A stretch of DNA of 64,000 nt from Pseudonocardia thermophila (GTDB taxonomy: Bacteria; Actinomycetota; Actinomycetes; Mycobacteriales; Pseudonocardiaceae), in the NCBI RefSeq assembly GCF_900142365.1, contig NZ_FRAP01000010.1, positions 144,404 through 208,403 on the forward strand, written 5' to 3'. The notes below the pieces were generated by a model, which ran no database searches, was not told the origin of the DNA, and worked only from the letters and a program-made list of their open reading frames with translations. Made by a program: the position numbers and the translations under genes. Of the stretch, positions 20,034-28,670 are shown piece after piece; the first letter of the stretch is position 1; the number at the start of each line of letters is the position of its first letter.

Positions 20034-21326
20034 ATGCAGGTCGAAGAACTGCTCCCACAGTTCCCCATCAAGGAGTTCCACCCCTTCCCCCGCGCCCTCC
20101 TCGGTCCGGGTTCGCACGAGCTGATCGGTCCGGAGGCGCTCAAGCTGGGGTTCAAGCGGACCCTGGTCATGACGTCGGGTCTGCGCGGCTCGAACATCGT
20201 GCACAAGATCGTTGAGTCCATGAAGTACCACGGGCTCGAGGTCGTCGTGTACGACAAGGTCGAGTCCAACCCCAAGGACTACAACGTCATGGAAGCCGTG
20301 GCGATGTACCAGGAGAACGAGTGCGACTCGTTCGTCTCCATCGGCGGCGGTAGCTCCCACGACGCCTGCAAGGGCGCGCGCATCTCCGTGGCCCACGACG
20401 GCCGCAACGTGAACGAGTTCGAGGGCTTCAACAAGTCCGAGAACCCGAAGAACCCGCCGCACATCGCGGTCTCCACCACGGCCGGTACCGGTTCGGAGAC
20501 CTCGTGGGCGTACGTCATCACCGACACCACGACCGACCCGGACAACCCGCACAAGTACGTCGCGTTCGACGACGCCTCGGTCACCACCCTGGCGATCGAC
20601 GATCCGGTGCTCTACTACAGCTGCCCGGTCGACTACACCGCGCAGTGCGGGTTCGACGTGCTCGCGCACGCCTCGGAGCCCTACGTCTCCCGGATCGACT
20701 TCCAGCCGTCGCTGGGCAACGCACTGCACGCGATCAAGCTCACCGCGGAGAACCTGCGCGAGGCCACGTGGAACCCGCAGAGCCTCGCCGGCCGCCAGGG
20801 CATGATGTACGCCCAGTACATCGCCGCCCAGGCGTTCAACTCCGGCGGCTTGGGGATCATCCACTCGATCTCGCACGCGGTGTCGGCGTTCTACGACACC
20901 CACCACGGCCTGAACAACGCCATCGCGCTGCCGCGCGTGTGGGCGTTCAACATGCCGGTGCACTACAAGCGGTTCGCCGACATCGCGCGGGCCATGGGTG
21001 TGGACACCCACGGCATGAACGACGTCAAGGCGGCCGAGGCGGCGCTCGCCGCTGCGATCCGGCTGCTGCGCGACGTGGGCATCCCGGAGCGGTTCGTCGA
21101 CGTCAAGCAGGACACCTACTCGAAGAACCGGCTGGGCCAGGGCCCGACCAAGTTCTACGAGAACGCCAAGACGATCGTCGGTGACGCGGCGGACGTCGAC
21201 CGCATCACCAACCACGTCCTCGGTGACGCCTGCACCCCGGGCAACCCGAAGGAGTGCACGTTCGAGACCGTCCGGCCCGTCGTCGAGCACTGCATGACCG
21301 GCGACCTGGACGACCTGCTCTCCTGA
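20034..21326 (+). CDS. mdo: NDMA-dependent methanol dehydrogenase (iron/zinc ADH type)
   Basis: 430 residues. Group III metal-dependent alcohol dehydrogenase of the Mdo/Mno type, which oxidises methanol (and other primary alcohols) to aldehyde with a tightly bound NAD and the mycofactocin system as electron acceptor. Motifs: SIGGGSSHDACKGAR (nucleotide loop), STTAGTGSETSWAYV, and metal ligands in HSISHAVSAFYDTHHG. The start MQVEELLPQFPIKEFHPFPR follows AAAGGG. The downstream genes (moxR, VWA, mftM, two-component system) match the mno neighbourhood of M. smegmatis as I recall it. Confidence 0.92.
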   Translation: MQVEELLPQFPIKEFHPFPRALLGPGSHELIGPEALKLGFKRTLVMTSGLRGSNIVHKIVESMKYHGLEVVVYDKVESNPKDYNVMEAVAMYQENECDSFVSIGGGSSHDACKGARISVAHDGRNVNEFEGFNKSENPKNPPHIAVSTTAGTGSETSWAYVITDTTTDPDNPHKYVAFDDASVTTLAIDDPVLYYSCPVDYTAQCGFDVLAHASEPYVSRIDFQPSLGNALHAIKLTAENLREATWNPQSLAGRQGMMYAQYIAAQAFNSGGLGIIHSISHAVSAFYDTHHGLNNAIALPRVWAFNMPVHYKRFADIARAMGVDTHGMNDVKAAEAALAAAIRLLRDVGIPERFVDVKQDTYSKNRLGQGPTKFYENAKTIVGDAADVDRITNHVLGDACTPGNPKECTFETVRPVVEHCMTGDLDDLLS

Positions 21327-21340
21327 GCGATCCCGTTTCG

Positions 21341-21379
21341 CCCCGTGGGGTGCCGGCCGCGGGCCGGCACCCCACGGGG
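21341..21379 (+). terminator. mdo terminator / attenuator
   Basis: Perfect 18-bp stem (21341-21358 with 21362-21379) with a 3-nt GCG loop, 15 bp after the mdo stop and 30 bp before the moxR start. It should strongly reduce read-through, so that mdo is made in large excess over the maturation genes. Confidence 0.85.
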
Positions 21380-21409
21380 GCGTCTTCCTCCCCGATCGGA
21401 GCACATGCC

Positions 21410-22579
21410 TTGCCGCAGTTCGAATCAGTGGACCAGGTCATCGACGAGCTGGCCGCGGTGGGCTACATCGCCGACACCCGCCTGGCCACCACCGTCTTCC
21501 TCGTGACGCGGCTGGACAAGCCGCTGCTCATCGAGGGCCCCGCCGGTGTCGGGAAGACCGAGCTGGCGAAGGCGCTGGCCGCCGTCTCCGGGCGGCAGCT
21601 GCTGCGCTTGCAGTGCTACGAGGGCCAGGACGAGACCAAGGCCCTCTACGAGTGGGACTACGGCAAGCAGCTGCTCTACACCCAGATCCTGCGGGAGAAG
21701 ATCGGCCAGGTCGTCGCGGACGCCCCCGACCTGGCGACCGCCGTCGACCGGATCGGCGCGCAGGAGAGCGTGTTCTTCTCCGAGCGGTTCCTCGCGCCGC
21801 GCCCGCTGCTCGAGGCGATCCGCTCCGAGGAGCCGGTCGTCCTGCTCATCGACGAGGTCGACCGGGCCGACGAGGCACTGGAGGCGGTGCTGCTGGAGAC
21901 GCTCGCCGAGTACCAGGTCTCGGTGCCGGAGGTGGGCACGTTCACCGCGAAGCAGCCGCCGTGGGTGATCCTCACCAGCAACAACACCCGCGATCTCTCC
22001 GCGGCGCTCAAGCGGCGCTGCCTGCACCTGTTCCTCGACTACCCCTCGGCCGAGCGTGAGCTGGAGATCGTCCGCAGCAAGCAGACCGGGCTGCCGGACG
22101 CGCTCGCCGAGCAGCTGGTCGGCATCGTGCGCGGGCTGCGGGAGCTGGACCTGCGCAAGTCCCCGTCGATCTCGGAGACGATCGACTGGGCCCGCACGCT
22201 GGCCGTGCTCGGCGTGCAGGAGCTGTCGTCGGCGATCCTGTCCGACACCGCGTCCGTCGTCGTCAAGTACGACAAGGACGTCCGCAAGGCGCTCGGTGCG
22301 CTGCCACGGCTGGTCGATCCGAACGCCGTCGTGCCGGAGCCGGGGCACGGTCACGGGCACGGCCACGGTCATGGGCACGGTCATGGGCACGACCACGACC
22401 ACGGCGAGCCCGACGGACGCGCGATCCGCGCGGCCAAGGACACCCCCGGCCGGCACGGCAACACCTACGGCAGCGACCCGCTGAACGGGGGTCCGAAGCC
22501 GGTCACGCCGGCGAAGGTGTCGGCCGACCGCGGCTCGCGCAGCTTCACCGCCGGCCTGGGACGTAAGCGGGCCCTGTAG
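21410..22579 (+). CDS. MoxR-type AAA+ ATPase with His-rich tail
   Basis: 389 residues from TTG (GGAG 8 nt upstream; reads MPQFESVDQVIDEL). Walker A is GPAGVGKT and Walker B LLIDEVDR; the remainder matches the MoxR/CoxD subgroup of chaperone-like ATPases that work with VWA proteins to mature metalloenzymes. Residues 313-331 carry ten His alternating with Gly or Asp, an evident metal-binding segment. It overlaps the VWA gene by 1 bp, so the pair is translationally coupled. Likely role: metal loading or activation of the methanol dehydrogenase. Confidence 0.88.
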   Translation: MPQFESVDQVIDELAAVGYIADTRLATTVFLVTRLDKPLLIEGPAGVGKTELAKALAAVSGRQLLRLQCYEGQDETKALYEWDYGKQLLYTQILREKIGQVVADAPDLATAVDRIGAQESVFFSERFLAPRPLLEAIRSEEPVVLLIDEVDRADEALEAVLLETLAEYQVSVPEVGTFTAKQPPWVILTSNNTRDLSAALKRRCLHLFLDYPSAERELEIVRSKQTGLPDALAEQLVGIVRGLRELDLRKSPSISETIDWARTLAVLGVQELSSAILSDTASVVVKYDKDVRKALGALPRLVDPNAVVPEPGHGHGHGHGHGHGHGHDHDHGEPDGRAIRAAKDTPGRHGNTYGSDPLNGGPKPVTPAKVSADRGSRSFTAGLGRKRAL

Positions 22580-24111
22580 TGGAAGCCGCGCTGCACCGCT
22601 TCGTCCGGCTCCTGCGCCTGCGCGGCGTGCGCATCTCGACGCCCGAGGCGCTCGACGCGATGATCTGCGCGCGGGAGCCGGGCATGCTGCGCGACAAGGA
22701 GACGCTGCGCGCTGCCCTGCGCGTCGCGCTGGTGAAGGACCGGCGCGACGAGGAGGCCTTCGACGAGGTCTTCGACCAGTTCTTCGCGCTGGTGAGGGTG
22801 GGCCCCGCCGAGGTCGGGCACGGTCACGGCCACGGCCACGAGGACCTCACCGACGAGGGCGCGCTGCAGGACTTCACGCTCTCGGAGGACCCGGGCGAGA
22901 CCCCGCAGCAGGGGCACAGCCACGGCAAGCCCGTCGACATCCGCGAGTTCTTCAACCCCGAGGACCTCGCTCAGCAGTACAACCTGCACCAGGAGGCCAA
23001 CAAGATCGATCTCGCGTCGATGACGGACGAGATCGTGCTGTCCAAGGACAACCAGGGCCTGCTCGGCGAGGGCAACCGCGTGCAGATCGAGACCGACTCG
23101 CTGCACGACGCCGGCGTCCCCGGCCAGATCAGCCAGCAGCAGGGCACGAAGGTCGACGCCGATCTGTCGGTGTCGCAGCAGGAGGCGCTGCTGGCGTGGC
23201 TGAACCAGGTCGACCCGGACCCCGCCGACCAGGAGGGCACCGAGGAGGACGCCGCGGCGCTGCGCCGGCGGCTCGACGGCCTGCTCGCCGGCTTGCCGGA
23301 GGCCATCAAGCACCACCTCGAGAAGTTGATGGCACTGGAGAACCTGGTCATCGAGGGGCACGAGAAGTCCGTCGCCGAGGTCGACCGGGTCGCGGAACAG
23401 GAGCGCATGCAGCTGGAGGAGTCGATCCGCAGGTTGGCGCGGACGCTGCGCGGCGGGCTCACCCACAAGCGGAAGGTGGCCGCGCGCGGGCGCATCGACC
23501 CCGGCCGCACGATGCGCCGCAACATGCGCTTCGACGGGGTGCCGTTCGCGCCGATCACCGTCCAGCGGGCGGAGGACAAGCCGCGGCTGGTCGTGCTCAC
23601 CGATGTGTCGCTGTCGGTGCGCGCCACCGCCCGGTTCACCCTGCACCTCGTCCACGGGCTGCAGAACCTGTTCGGCCAGGTGCGCACGTTCGCGTTCGTG
23701 AAGGACGTCGTCGAGGTCACCGACCTGTTCGAGGACCACCCGATCGAGCAGGCGCTGATGCGGATCTTCGGCGGCGAGCTGCTCGACGTCGACGCGAACT
23801 CTGACTACGGCGCCGTCTTCGGCTCGTTCATCGAGGACTTCGGGTCGGCGGTCACCCGCCGCTCGACCGTGATCGTGCTCGGCGACGGGCGCGGCAACGG
23901 GAACGACCCGAACCTGGAGGCGTTCGCCGAGATCACCCGTCGGGCCCGGGAGACGATCTGGCTGACCCCCGAACCGCGCTACTCGTGGGGGCTGGGCCGC
24001 TGCGACCTGCCGCTCTACGCGGAGCACTGCTCGCGGGTGCGGGTCGTGCGGGACCTGACGGGGCTGGAGAGCGCGGCGAACGAGATGGCCGTGGACCGGG
24101 TGGGCCGATGA
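22579..24111 (+). CDS. VWA domain protein (CoxE-like), MoxR partner
   Basis: 510 residues, GTG start sharing a base with the moxR stop. The C-terminal half is a von Willebrand A domain of the CoxE type with a MIDAS motif DVSLS starting at Asp342. The N-terminal half is helical and acidic and holds two short His clusters (GHGHGHGHE near 80-88 and GHSHG near 113). With MoxR it should form an ATPase-plus-metal-binding maturation complex for the dehydrogenase. It overlaps the methyltransferase gene by 4 bp (ATGA). Confidence 0.87.
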   Translation: MEAALHRFVRLLRLRGVRISTPEALDAMICAREPGMLRDKETLRAALRVALVKDRRDEEAFDEVFDQFFALVRVGPAEVGHGHGHGHEDLTDEGALQDFTLSEDPGETPQQGHSHGKPVDIREFFNPEDLAQQYNLHQEANKIDLASMTDEIVLSKDNQGLLGEGNRVQIETDSLHDAGVPGQISQQQGTKVDADLSVSQQEALLAWLNQVDPDPADQEGTEEDAAALRRRLDGLLAGLPEAIKHHLEKLMALENLVIEGHEKSVAEVDRVAEQERMQLEESIRRLARTLRGGLTHKRKVAARGRIDPGRTMRRNMRFDGVPFAPITVQRAEDKPRLVVLTDVSLSVRATARFTLHLVHGLQNLFGQVRTFAFVKDVVEVTDLFEDHPIEQALMRIFGGELLDVDANSDYGAVFGSFIEDFGSAVTRRSTVIVLGDGRGNGNDPNLEAFAEITRRARETIWLTPEPRYSWGLGRCDLPLYAEHCSRVRVVRDLTGLESAANEMAVDRVGR

Positions 24112-24980
24112 GCCCCGCCGGGTCCGCGACCGCTGCCGCGATCGGTGACGAACGGCCCTTTCGTCCACTCCAGGTGGACGAAAGGGCCGTTCGTCGCCCA
24201 TCGGAGGGGGCCGGGAACCGGGGCAACGAGCCCACCCGCACGGGGGGTGGTGGGCTCGCCCGTCCCGGCGGCCCGATCCCGCTGGACCGGCTCGACAACG
24301 ACCTCGCCGGCTGGCTGGAGCGCACGCTGGTCCGACCAGGGCTGCTGGCGCCGGAGGCGTTCGAGCGGGTGTTCGTGGCGCTCGTGGAGTCCGCGGCGGC
24401 CGATCCCGACGCCGCGTGGGAGGCGTTCTACCGCAACACCCTCGACCGCCTCGCCGCCGGTGGCGGCGTCCCCGGCGGCACGATCGCCGAGTTCGCGCCG
24501 GTGCACGACACAGCGGCGGCGCTGGTCCGCGGCCGGCGCGTGGTCGAGCTGGGCAGCTGCTTCGGGTTCCTGTCGCTGCGACTGGCCCGCGCCCGGCACG
24601 AGGTCATCGCCGTCGACCTCGTGCCCGGCACCGCGGCCCTGCTGCGGCGGATCGCCACCCGGCTCGGCCTCGCCGTGACGGCGGTGGCGGGGGACGCCGT
24701 GCACCCCCCGCTCGCCGCGTCGAGCGCCGACACCGTGCTGGCCGTGCACTTGCTGGAGCACCTGCCGCCCGAAGCTGGGGACCGGGTGATCGCGCAGATG
24801 CAGCGGATCGCGCGGCGGCGGGCCGTCGTCGCGGTGCCGTTCGAGGACGAGCCGAACCCCGCGTGGGGCCACGTCCGCACCTTCGACCTGGCGGCGCTGC
24901 AGGAGCTGGGGGCGCGCACCGGCTGGCCGTTCCGGGTGTTCGAGCACCACGGTGGCTGGCTGGTGCTCGACAAGCCCTGA
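24108..24980 (+). CDS. mftM: SAM-dependent methyltransferase, MftM-like
   Basis: 290 residues. Class I methyltransferase: glycine-rich SAM loop VVELGSCFGFLSLRLA, acidic residue in VIAVDLVPG, and LAVHLLEHLPPEAG. The region starting LDNDLAGWLERTLVRPGLL and the position behind mdo-moxR-VWA fit MftM, which 2-O-methylates a glucose of the mycofactocin glycan in M. smegmatis (MSMEG_6237, from memory). The first 45 residues are unusual: they are encoded partly by a 22-bp perfect inverted repeat (24147-24195) and look like inserted DNA, so the real start may lie downstream of it. Confidence 0.75.
   Translation: MSPAGSATAAAIGDERPFRPLQVDERAVRRPSEGAGNRGNEPTRTGGGGLARPGGPIPLDRLDNDLAGWLERTLVRPGLLAPEAFERVFVALVESAAADPDAAWEAFYRNTLDRLAAGGGVPGGTIAEFAPVHDTAAALVRGRRVVELGSCFGFLSLRLARARHEVIAVDLVPGTAALLRRIATRLGLAVTAVAGDAVHPPLAASSADTVLAVHLLEHLPPEAGDRVIAQMQRIARRRAVVAVPFEDEPNPAWGHVRTFDLAALQELGARTGWPFRVFEHHGGWLVLDKP
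24147..24195. repeat. 22-bp perfect palindrome inside the mftM 5-prime end
   Basis: Left arm 24147-24168 and right arm 24174-24195 are exact inverted copies around a 5-nt loop; the stem extends 3 bp further with one G-T wobble. The arms begin GACGAACGGCCCTTTCG. It looks like a dispersed REP/MITE-type element that kept the reading frame open. Confidence 0.85.
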
Positions 24981-25276
24981 CCCAGCGGGGTCGCGTCGAC
25001 ACCGGCGTTCTCGCGGTCACCTCAGCGGAGCGGTCGACCCGGATGCGATGTCGAGGTGTTCCTCGTCGAGGAAGGCCCGGACCACGATCTCGGGTGTGAG
25101 TGAGTCGCCCGGCTGGTGCCCGGCCGGCCCTGACCCCACCGACCGGGACGACCCGGAGCGAGCCCGCGGGGCCGCAACAGCGGCGTCGGACGACCTGCAG
25201 ATCAGGACGCGTCCGGTCTGCGGGCCGCCCCCCCGCAAGGCGCGGACCGTGGATCGTCGACGCGATCACGAACGCT
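24981..25276. other. Convergent intergenic region, mftM / response regulator
   Basis: About 300 bp between two genes that end toward each other. I see no convincing gene, terminator or repeat. A 73-codon leftward frame at 25017-25238 lacks a ribosome binding site and family signature. Confidence 0.4.
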
Positions 25277-25945
25277 TCAGAGCAGGCCCAGCTTGCTCGC
25301 CGCGTACACCGCCTCCGCCCGCCGGCCCACCAGCAGCTTGCGCATCACGTTCGAGACGTGGAACTTCACCGTCGTCTCGGAGATGAACAGCTCCTTGCCG
25401 ATCGCGCGGTTGGACAGGCCGCGGGCGAGCAGGCGAAGCACCTCGAGCTCGCGGTCGGTGAGCCGTTCCCGGTCCGGCGACGGGCTGTTGAGGCTGCGCA
25501 CCATCGCGGATGCGCTGCGGGCGTCGAACGCGCTCTCACCGCGCGAGACCGCGCGGATCGCGCGCACCAGCTCGGTGGTGTCGACGTCCTTCACGACGTA
25601 GCCGCGGGCGCCGGCCTGCACCGCCTCGACGACGAGCCGGTCCTCCGCGAACGTGGTCAGCACCAGCACGCCGAGGCCCGGGTGCTCCTGGGTGAGGCGC
25701 TTGCACAGATCGAGCCCGTCGGCCTGCGGCCCCGTGGTGAGCTTCAGGTCGAGCAGCACGACGTTCGGGCGGGTCTTCGCCACGGCGGCCGCGGCGGCCT
25801 CAGCGGACCCGGCCTCGCCCACGACGGCCAGGTCCTCCTCGCGGTCGAGCACGGCCCGCAACCCCTGGCGCATGATCGCGTGGTCGTCGACGAGCACGAT
25901 CCGGGTGGGCGCCTGCCGGGGGCGGGCGGCGACGGGAGCGGTCAT
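25277..25945 (-). CDS. NarL/LuxR-type response regulator (MnoR-like)
   Basis: 222 residues. A receiver domain (about 14-130) has acidic residues in VLVDDHAIMRQ and phospho-acceptor Asp66 in VVLLDLKL; a LuxR helix-turn-helix (about 158-218) contains LTDRELEVLRLLARGLSNR. Its ATG overlaps the kinase stop by 4 bp, so the two form one system. By position next to mdo and mftM it corresponds to MnoR of M. smegmatis, which activates methanol oxidation and mycofactocin genes; that assignment is by context. Confidence 0.88.
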   Translation of the reverse strand: MTAPVAARPRQAPTRIVLVDDHAIMRQGLRAVLDREEDLAVVGEAGSAEAAAAAVAKTRPNVVLLDLKLTTGPQADGLDLCKRLTQEHPGLGVLVLTTFAEDRLVVEAVQAGARGYVVKDVDTTELVRAIRAVSRGESAFDARSASAMVRSLNSPSPDRERLTDRELEVLRLLARGLSNRAIGKELFISETTVKFHVSNVMRKLLVGRRAEAVYAASKLGLL

Positions 25946-27282
25946 GAGGGGTCCTCCACGGGCAGCGGCACGCTGACCTGCACCTGCAGGCCACCCAACC
26001 GCGACTTCGACAGCGTCAAGGTGCCGCCCAGTTCACGGGCGCGCGCCTGGATGTTGGCCATGCCGCGGTGCTCGCCGGACGGGGCGCGGGCGGCGGCCCG
26101 CATCGACCGCCGCACGTCCTCGGGGCGGCCGCGGCCGTCGTCGGCGATGGTGAGCACCACGCGGTCGCGCCGGTAGACCAGCCGGACCTCCGCGCGCGTG
26201 GCCTCCGCGTGCACGGCCGTGTTGAACAGCGCCTCCCCGGCGACGCGGAACAGCGACTGCTCGGCCTGCGCGGGTAGCGGGACGGGATTGCCGCCGATCC
26301 GCACGTCGACGCGCAGGTCCTCGGGCATGTGGACGTCCGGCAACCGCTCCAGCATGGCCGGGAGGGTCTTCTCGCCGTGCTCGTCGTCGGACAGCGCGTA
26401 GATCGCCGACCGCAGCTGCTCGACGGCCCGGCGGGTCAGTTCCTTGGCGGTGTCCAGCCGCTCGATCAGCGCGGGATCGGTGAGCTCGGTGCGGCACAGC
26501 TCGATCTGCATGCCGGCGGACAGCACGAACTGGGTGACCGAGTCGTGCAGCTCCCGTGCGATGCGGTGCCGCTCGTCGACGAGCACCTGGTGCTGGCGCG
26601 CCGCGAACAGCTCCTCTTGGGCCGCCTGCAGCTGGCTGTTGCGTTCGGCCAAGTCCTCCGCCTGCTTGCGAGCTTGTTCACGCAGCCGCTCCGAGCGTCG
26701 CAGCAGTGCCTCCCCGCGCTGGTAGAGCGCGCAGTTCTGCAGCGCGGCCGCGGTCTGGCCGGCGAGGATGCGCAGCACCGACTCGTCGGTCGCGTCGATC
26801 TCCCGCTCGGTGCCGGTCCACACCGCGAAGCTGCCGACGACCGTGCACCCGGACGTGATCGGGACGTGCACGTGCTGGTCCCGCGAGCCGTGCACGTGGT
26901 CGGCGGCGGTGAACTCGGCCGCCCGGATCCGCTCGACGTGCGACCAGACCTCCTCGGGGATGCGGTCGCGGTCAGTGATCTCCACCCCGCCGGGGCCGAG
27001 CACGAGGTGGCGCGGGTGGGCGTCCGGCATCTGCCCGTCGACCAGCGCGAACACCACCCAGCGGGCGGTCAGGTGGTCCGCGGCGGCGGCCACGACGGCG
27101 CGCACCAGCGCTTCGGAGCCCTCGTGGGTGCGCACGAGCGCCGCCGAGATCCGGTCCAGCGCGTGGATGACCCGCCGCAGACCCTCCGCTGAGTGCCGGT
27201 ACTCGGGGTAGAACGACGGCTTGCCGGACCGGATGCCGGTCAGCGCGTGCAGGTCCGGCGTGACCCGGGCGACCTCGGTCAC
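25942..27282 (-). CDS. GAF-domain sensor histidine kinase (MnoS-like)
   Basis: 446 residues, no membrane segment, so a soluble sensor. An N-terminal GAF domain (about 45-185) is followed by a coiled coil (about 188-235), a HisKA_3 dimerisation helix with phospho-acceptor His246 in ERHRIARELHDSVTQ, and a HATPase domain with the N box in GEALFNTAVHAEA and G box IADDGRGRPED. GTG start. It lies 22 bp downstream of the alcohol dehydrogenase gene and overlaps the response regulator gene, making an ADH-kinase-regulator operon. The ligand of the GAF domain may be an alcohol or diol. Confidence 0.88.
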   Translation of the reverse strand: MTEVARVTPDLHALTGIRSGKPSFYPEYRHSAEGLRRVIHALDRISAALVRTHEGSEALVRAVVAAAADHLTARWVVFALVDGQMPDAHPRHLVLGPGGVEITDRDRIPEEVWSHVERIRAAEFTAADHVHGSRDQHVHVPITSGCTVVGSFAVWTGTEREIDATDESVLRILAGQTAAALQNCALYQRGEALLRRSERLREQARKQAEDLAERNSQLQAAQEELFAARQHQVLVDERHRIARELHDSVTQFVLSAGMQIELCRTELTDPALIERLDTAKELTRRAVEQLRSAIYALSDDEHGEKTLPAMLERLPDVHMPEDLRVDVRIGGNPVPLPAQAEQSLFRVAGEALFNTAVHAEATRAEVRLVYRRDRVVLTIADDGRGRPEDVRRSMRAAARAPSGEHRGMANIQARARELGGTLTLSKSRLGGLQVQVSVPLPVEDPS

Positions 27283-27304
27283 GGCACGGCCCCTTCCCGG
27301 CCGG

Positions 27305-28549
27305 TCACAGCGCCGCCCGCAGCATCGTCTCGATGTCGGCCACCGACGCCGGGCGCGGGTTCGTGGTGAGGCAGGCGTCCTGCAGCGTCAGCTCCGCCAG
27401 CCGCGGCACGTCCGCCTCGGACACCCCCAGCTCGGCCAGCCCCCGCGGCACGCCGACGTCGTCGGCGAGCTTGCGCACCCGCTCGGCCACCAGCTCCGCC
27501 GCGTCCGCCCCGGGTGTGTCGGGGTGCAGGCCGAGGTCCATGGCCTGCGCGATCGCGCGGAACCGCTCCGGCTCCGCCTCCCCGTTGAACCGGATGACGT
27601 GCGGCAGCAGCACCCCGTTGACGACCCCGTGCGGGAGGTCGAGCAGGCCGCCGACCTGGTGGCTCATGGCGTGCGTGGCGCCGAGGATCGCGTTGGTGAA
27701 CGCGAGCCCGGCCTCCAGCGCCGCGTGCGCCATGCACTGGCGGGCCGCGGCGTCGTCGGGCTCCTCCATCGTGTGCGCGAGGTTGCCGACGACCAGCGAC
27801 ACCGCCTGCAGCGCGTGCGTGTCGGTGAGCGGGTTGTGCGCCAGCGACACGTACGCCTCGATCGCGTGGGTGAGCGCGTCGAGCCCGGTGGCGGCGTTGA
27901 GGTCGTCGGGCATCGTGGTGAGCAGCCGCGGATCGATCACCGACACGTCCGGGACGAGCGCCCGCCCCATGATGGTGATCTTGTTGCGGCGCTTCGTGTC
28001 GGTGACGATGCAGAACTGCGAGACGTCCGCCCCCGTCCCCGACGTCGACGGGATCATCACCATCGGCGGGATCGGGAAGACGATCTTGTCGATGCCTTCG
28101 TAGTCGAGGATCCGCCCGCCGTTGGACGACAGCAGCGCGATGCCCTTCGCCGCGTCCATCACCGAGCCGCCGCCGATGCCGAGCACCACGTCGCAGCCTG
28201 CGGCGACGTACTGCTCGTAGCCGGCCTCGATCTCGTGGTCCTTCGGGTTGGGCGTGACGTCGTACCAGACGTGCGGGGTCAGGCCGGCCTCGTGCAGGTG
28301 GCCGAGCAGCTCATCCGGCCAGCCCGCGGCGAGCAGCCCCGGGTCGGTGGCCAGGAACGGCCGGCGCGCGCCGAGCCGCAGCGCTGCGTGCGCCGCCTCG
28401 GACAGCGAACCGGGGCCGAACACGACCTCCGGGGCGTGGAACTTCGCCAGCTGAGGCCGTGGCCGGTCGCCTGGATCGTCGCCGGGAGCACTGCGCCGGG
28501 CGAGCAGGACGGAGTCCCCTGCTCGGATTGCGGTGGCGACGAGGGTCAC
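27305..28549 (-). CDS. Iron-containing alcohol dehydrogenase
   Basis: 414 residues from GTG, which follows GGAGG by 6 nt. Group III alcohol dehydrogenase: IGGGSVMDAAKGIALL binds the nucleotide, and metal ligands lie in TGLDALTHAIEAY and THAMSHQVGGLLDLPHG. It probably oxidises an alcohol or diol (1,3-propanediol and other primary alcohols are known substrates of relatives). The open frame extends far upstream, but that part has no family similarity. Co-transcribed with the kinase and regulator, which suggests its substrate is the signal they sense. Confidence 0.9.
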   Translation of the reverse strand: MTLVATAIRAGDSVLLARRSAPGDDPGDRPRPQLAKFHAPEVVFGPGSLSEAAHAALRLGARRPFLATDPGLLAAGWPDELLGHLHEAGLTPHVWYDVTPNPKDHEIEAGYEQYVAAGCDVVLGIGGGSVMDAAKGIALLSSNGGRILDYEGIDKIVFPIPPMVMIPSTSGTGADVSQFCIVTDTKRRNKITIMGRALVPDVSVIDPRLLTTMPDDLNAATGLDALTHAIEAYVSLAHNPLTDTHALQAVSLVVGNLAHTMEEPDDAAARQCMAHAALEAGLAFTNAILGATHAMSHQVGGLLDLPHGVVNGVLLPHVIRFNGEAEPERFRAIAQAMDLGLHPDTPGADAAELVAERVRKLADDVGVPRGLAELGVSEADVPRLAELTLQDACLTTNPRPASVADIETMLRAAL

Positions 28550-28670
28550 GGCTGCCCTCCTCACTGAAGACGGTGGCCGGTGTTCGAGGCTACAAGCCAA
28601 TTGCGCATGGTGGCCCTGTACGTACGGAGGGTTGGCCCTCCGAACGGTTAGGGACGCGAACCCTACGGCG

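Noticed and set aside
22338..22408. GGTCACGGGCAC-like tandem DNA repeat as a CRISPR or satellite
   Set aside because: It encodes the alternating His-Gly tract of MoxR; the repeats follow the codon pattern and there are no spacers.
22465..24201. 578-codon leftward frame opposite the VWA gene
   Set aside because: Shadow frame; the coding strand has start, motifs and coupling on the other strand.
25017..25238. Leftward 73-codon frame in the mftM/regulator gap
   Set aside because: No ribosome binding site, no motif, unconvincing composition.
25100..27211. Rightward open frames over the two-component genes
   Set aside because: Opposite to well-supported response regulator and kinase genes; low-complexity Arg/His-rich products.
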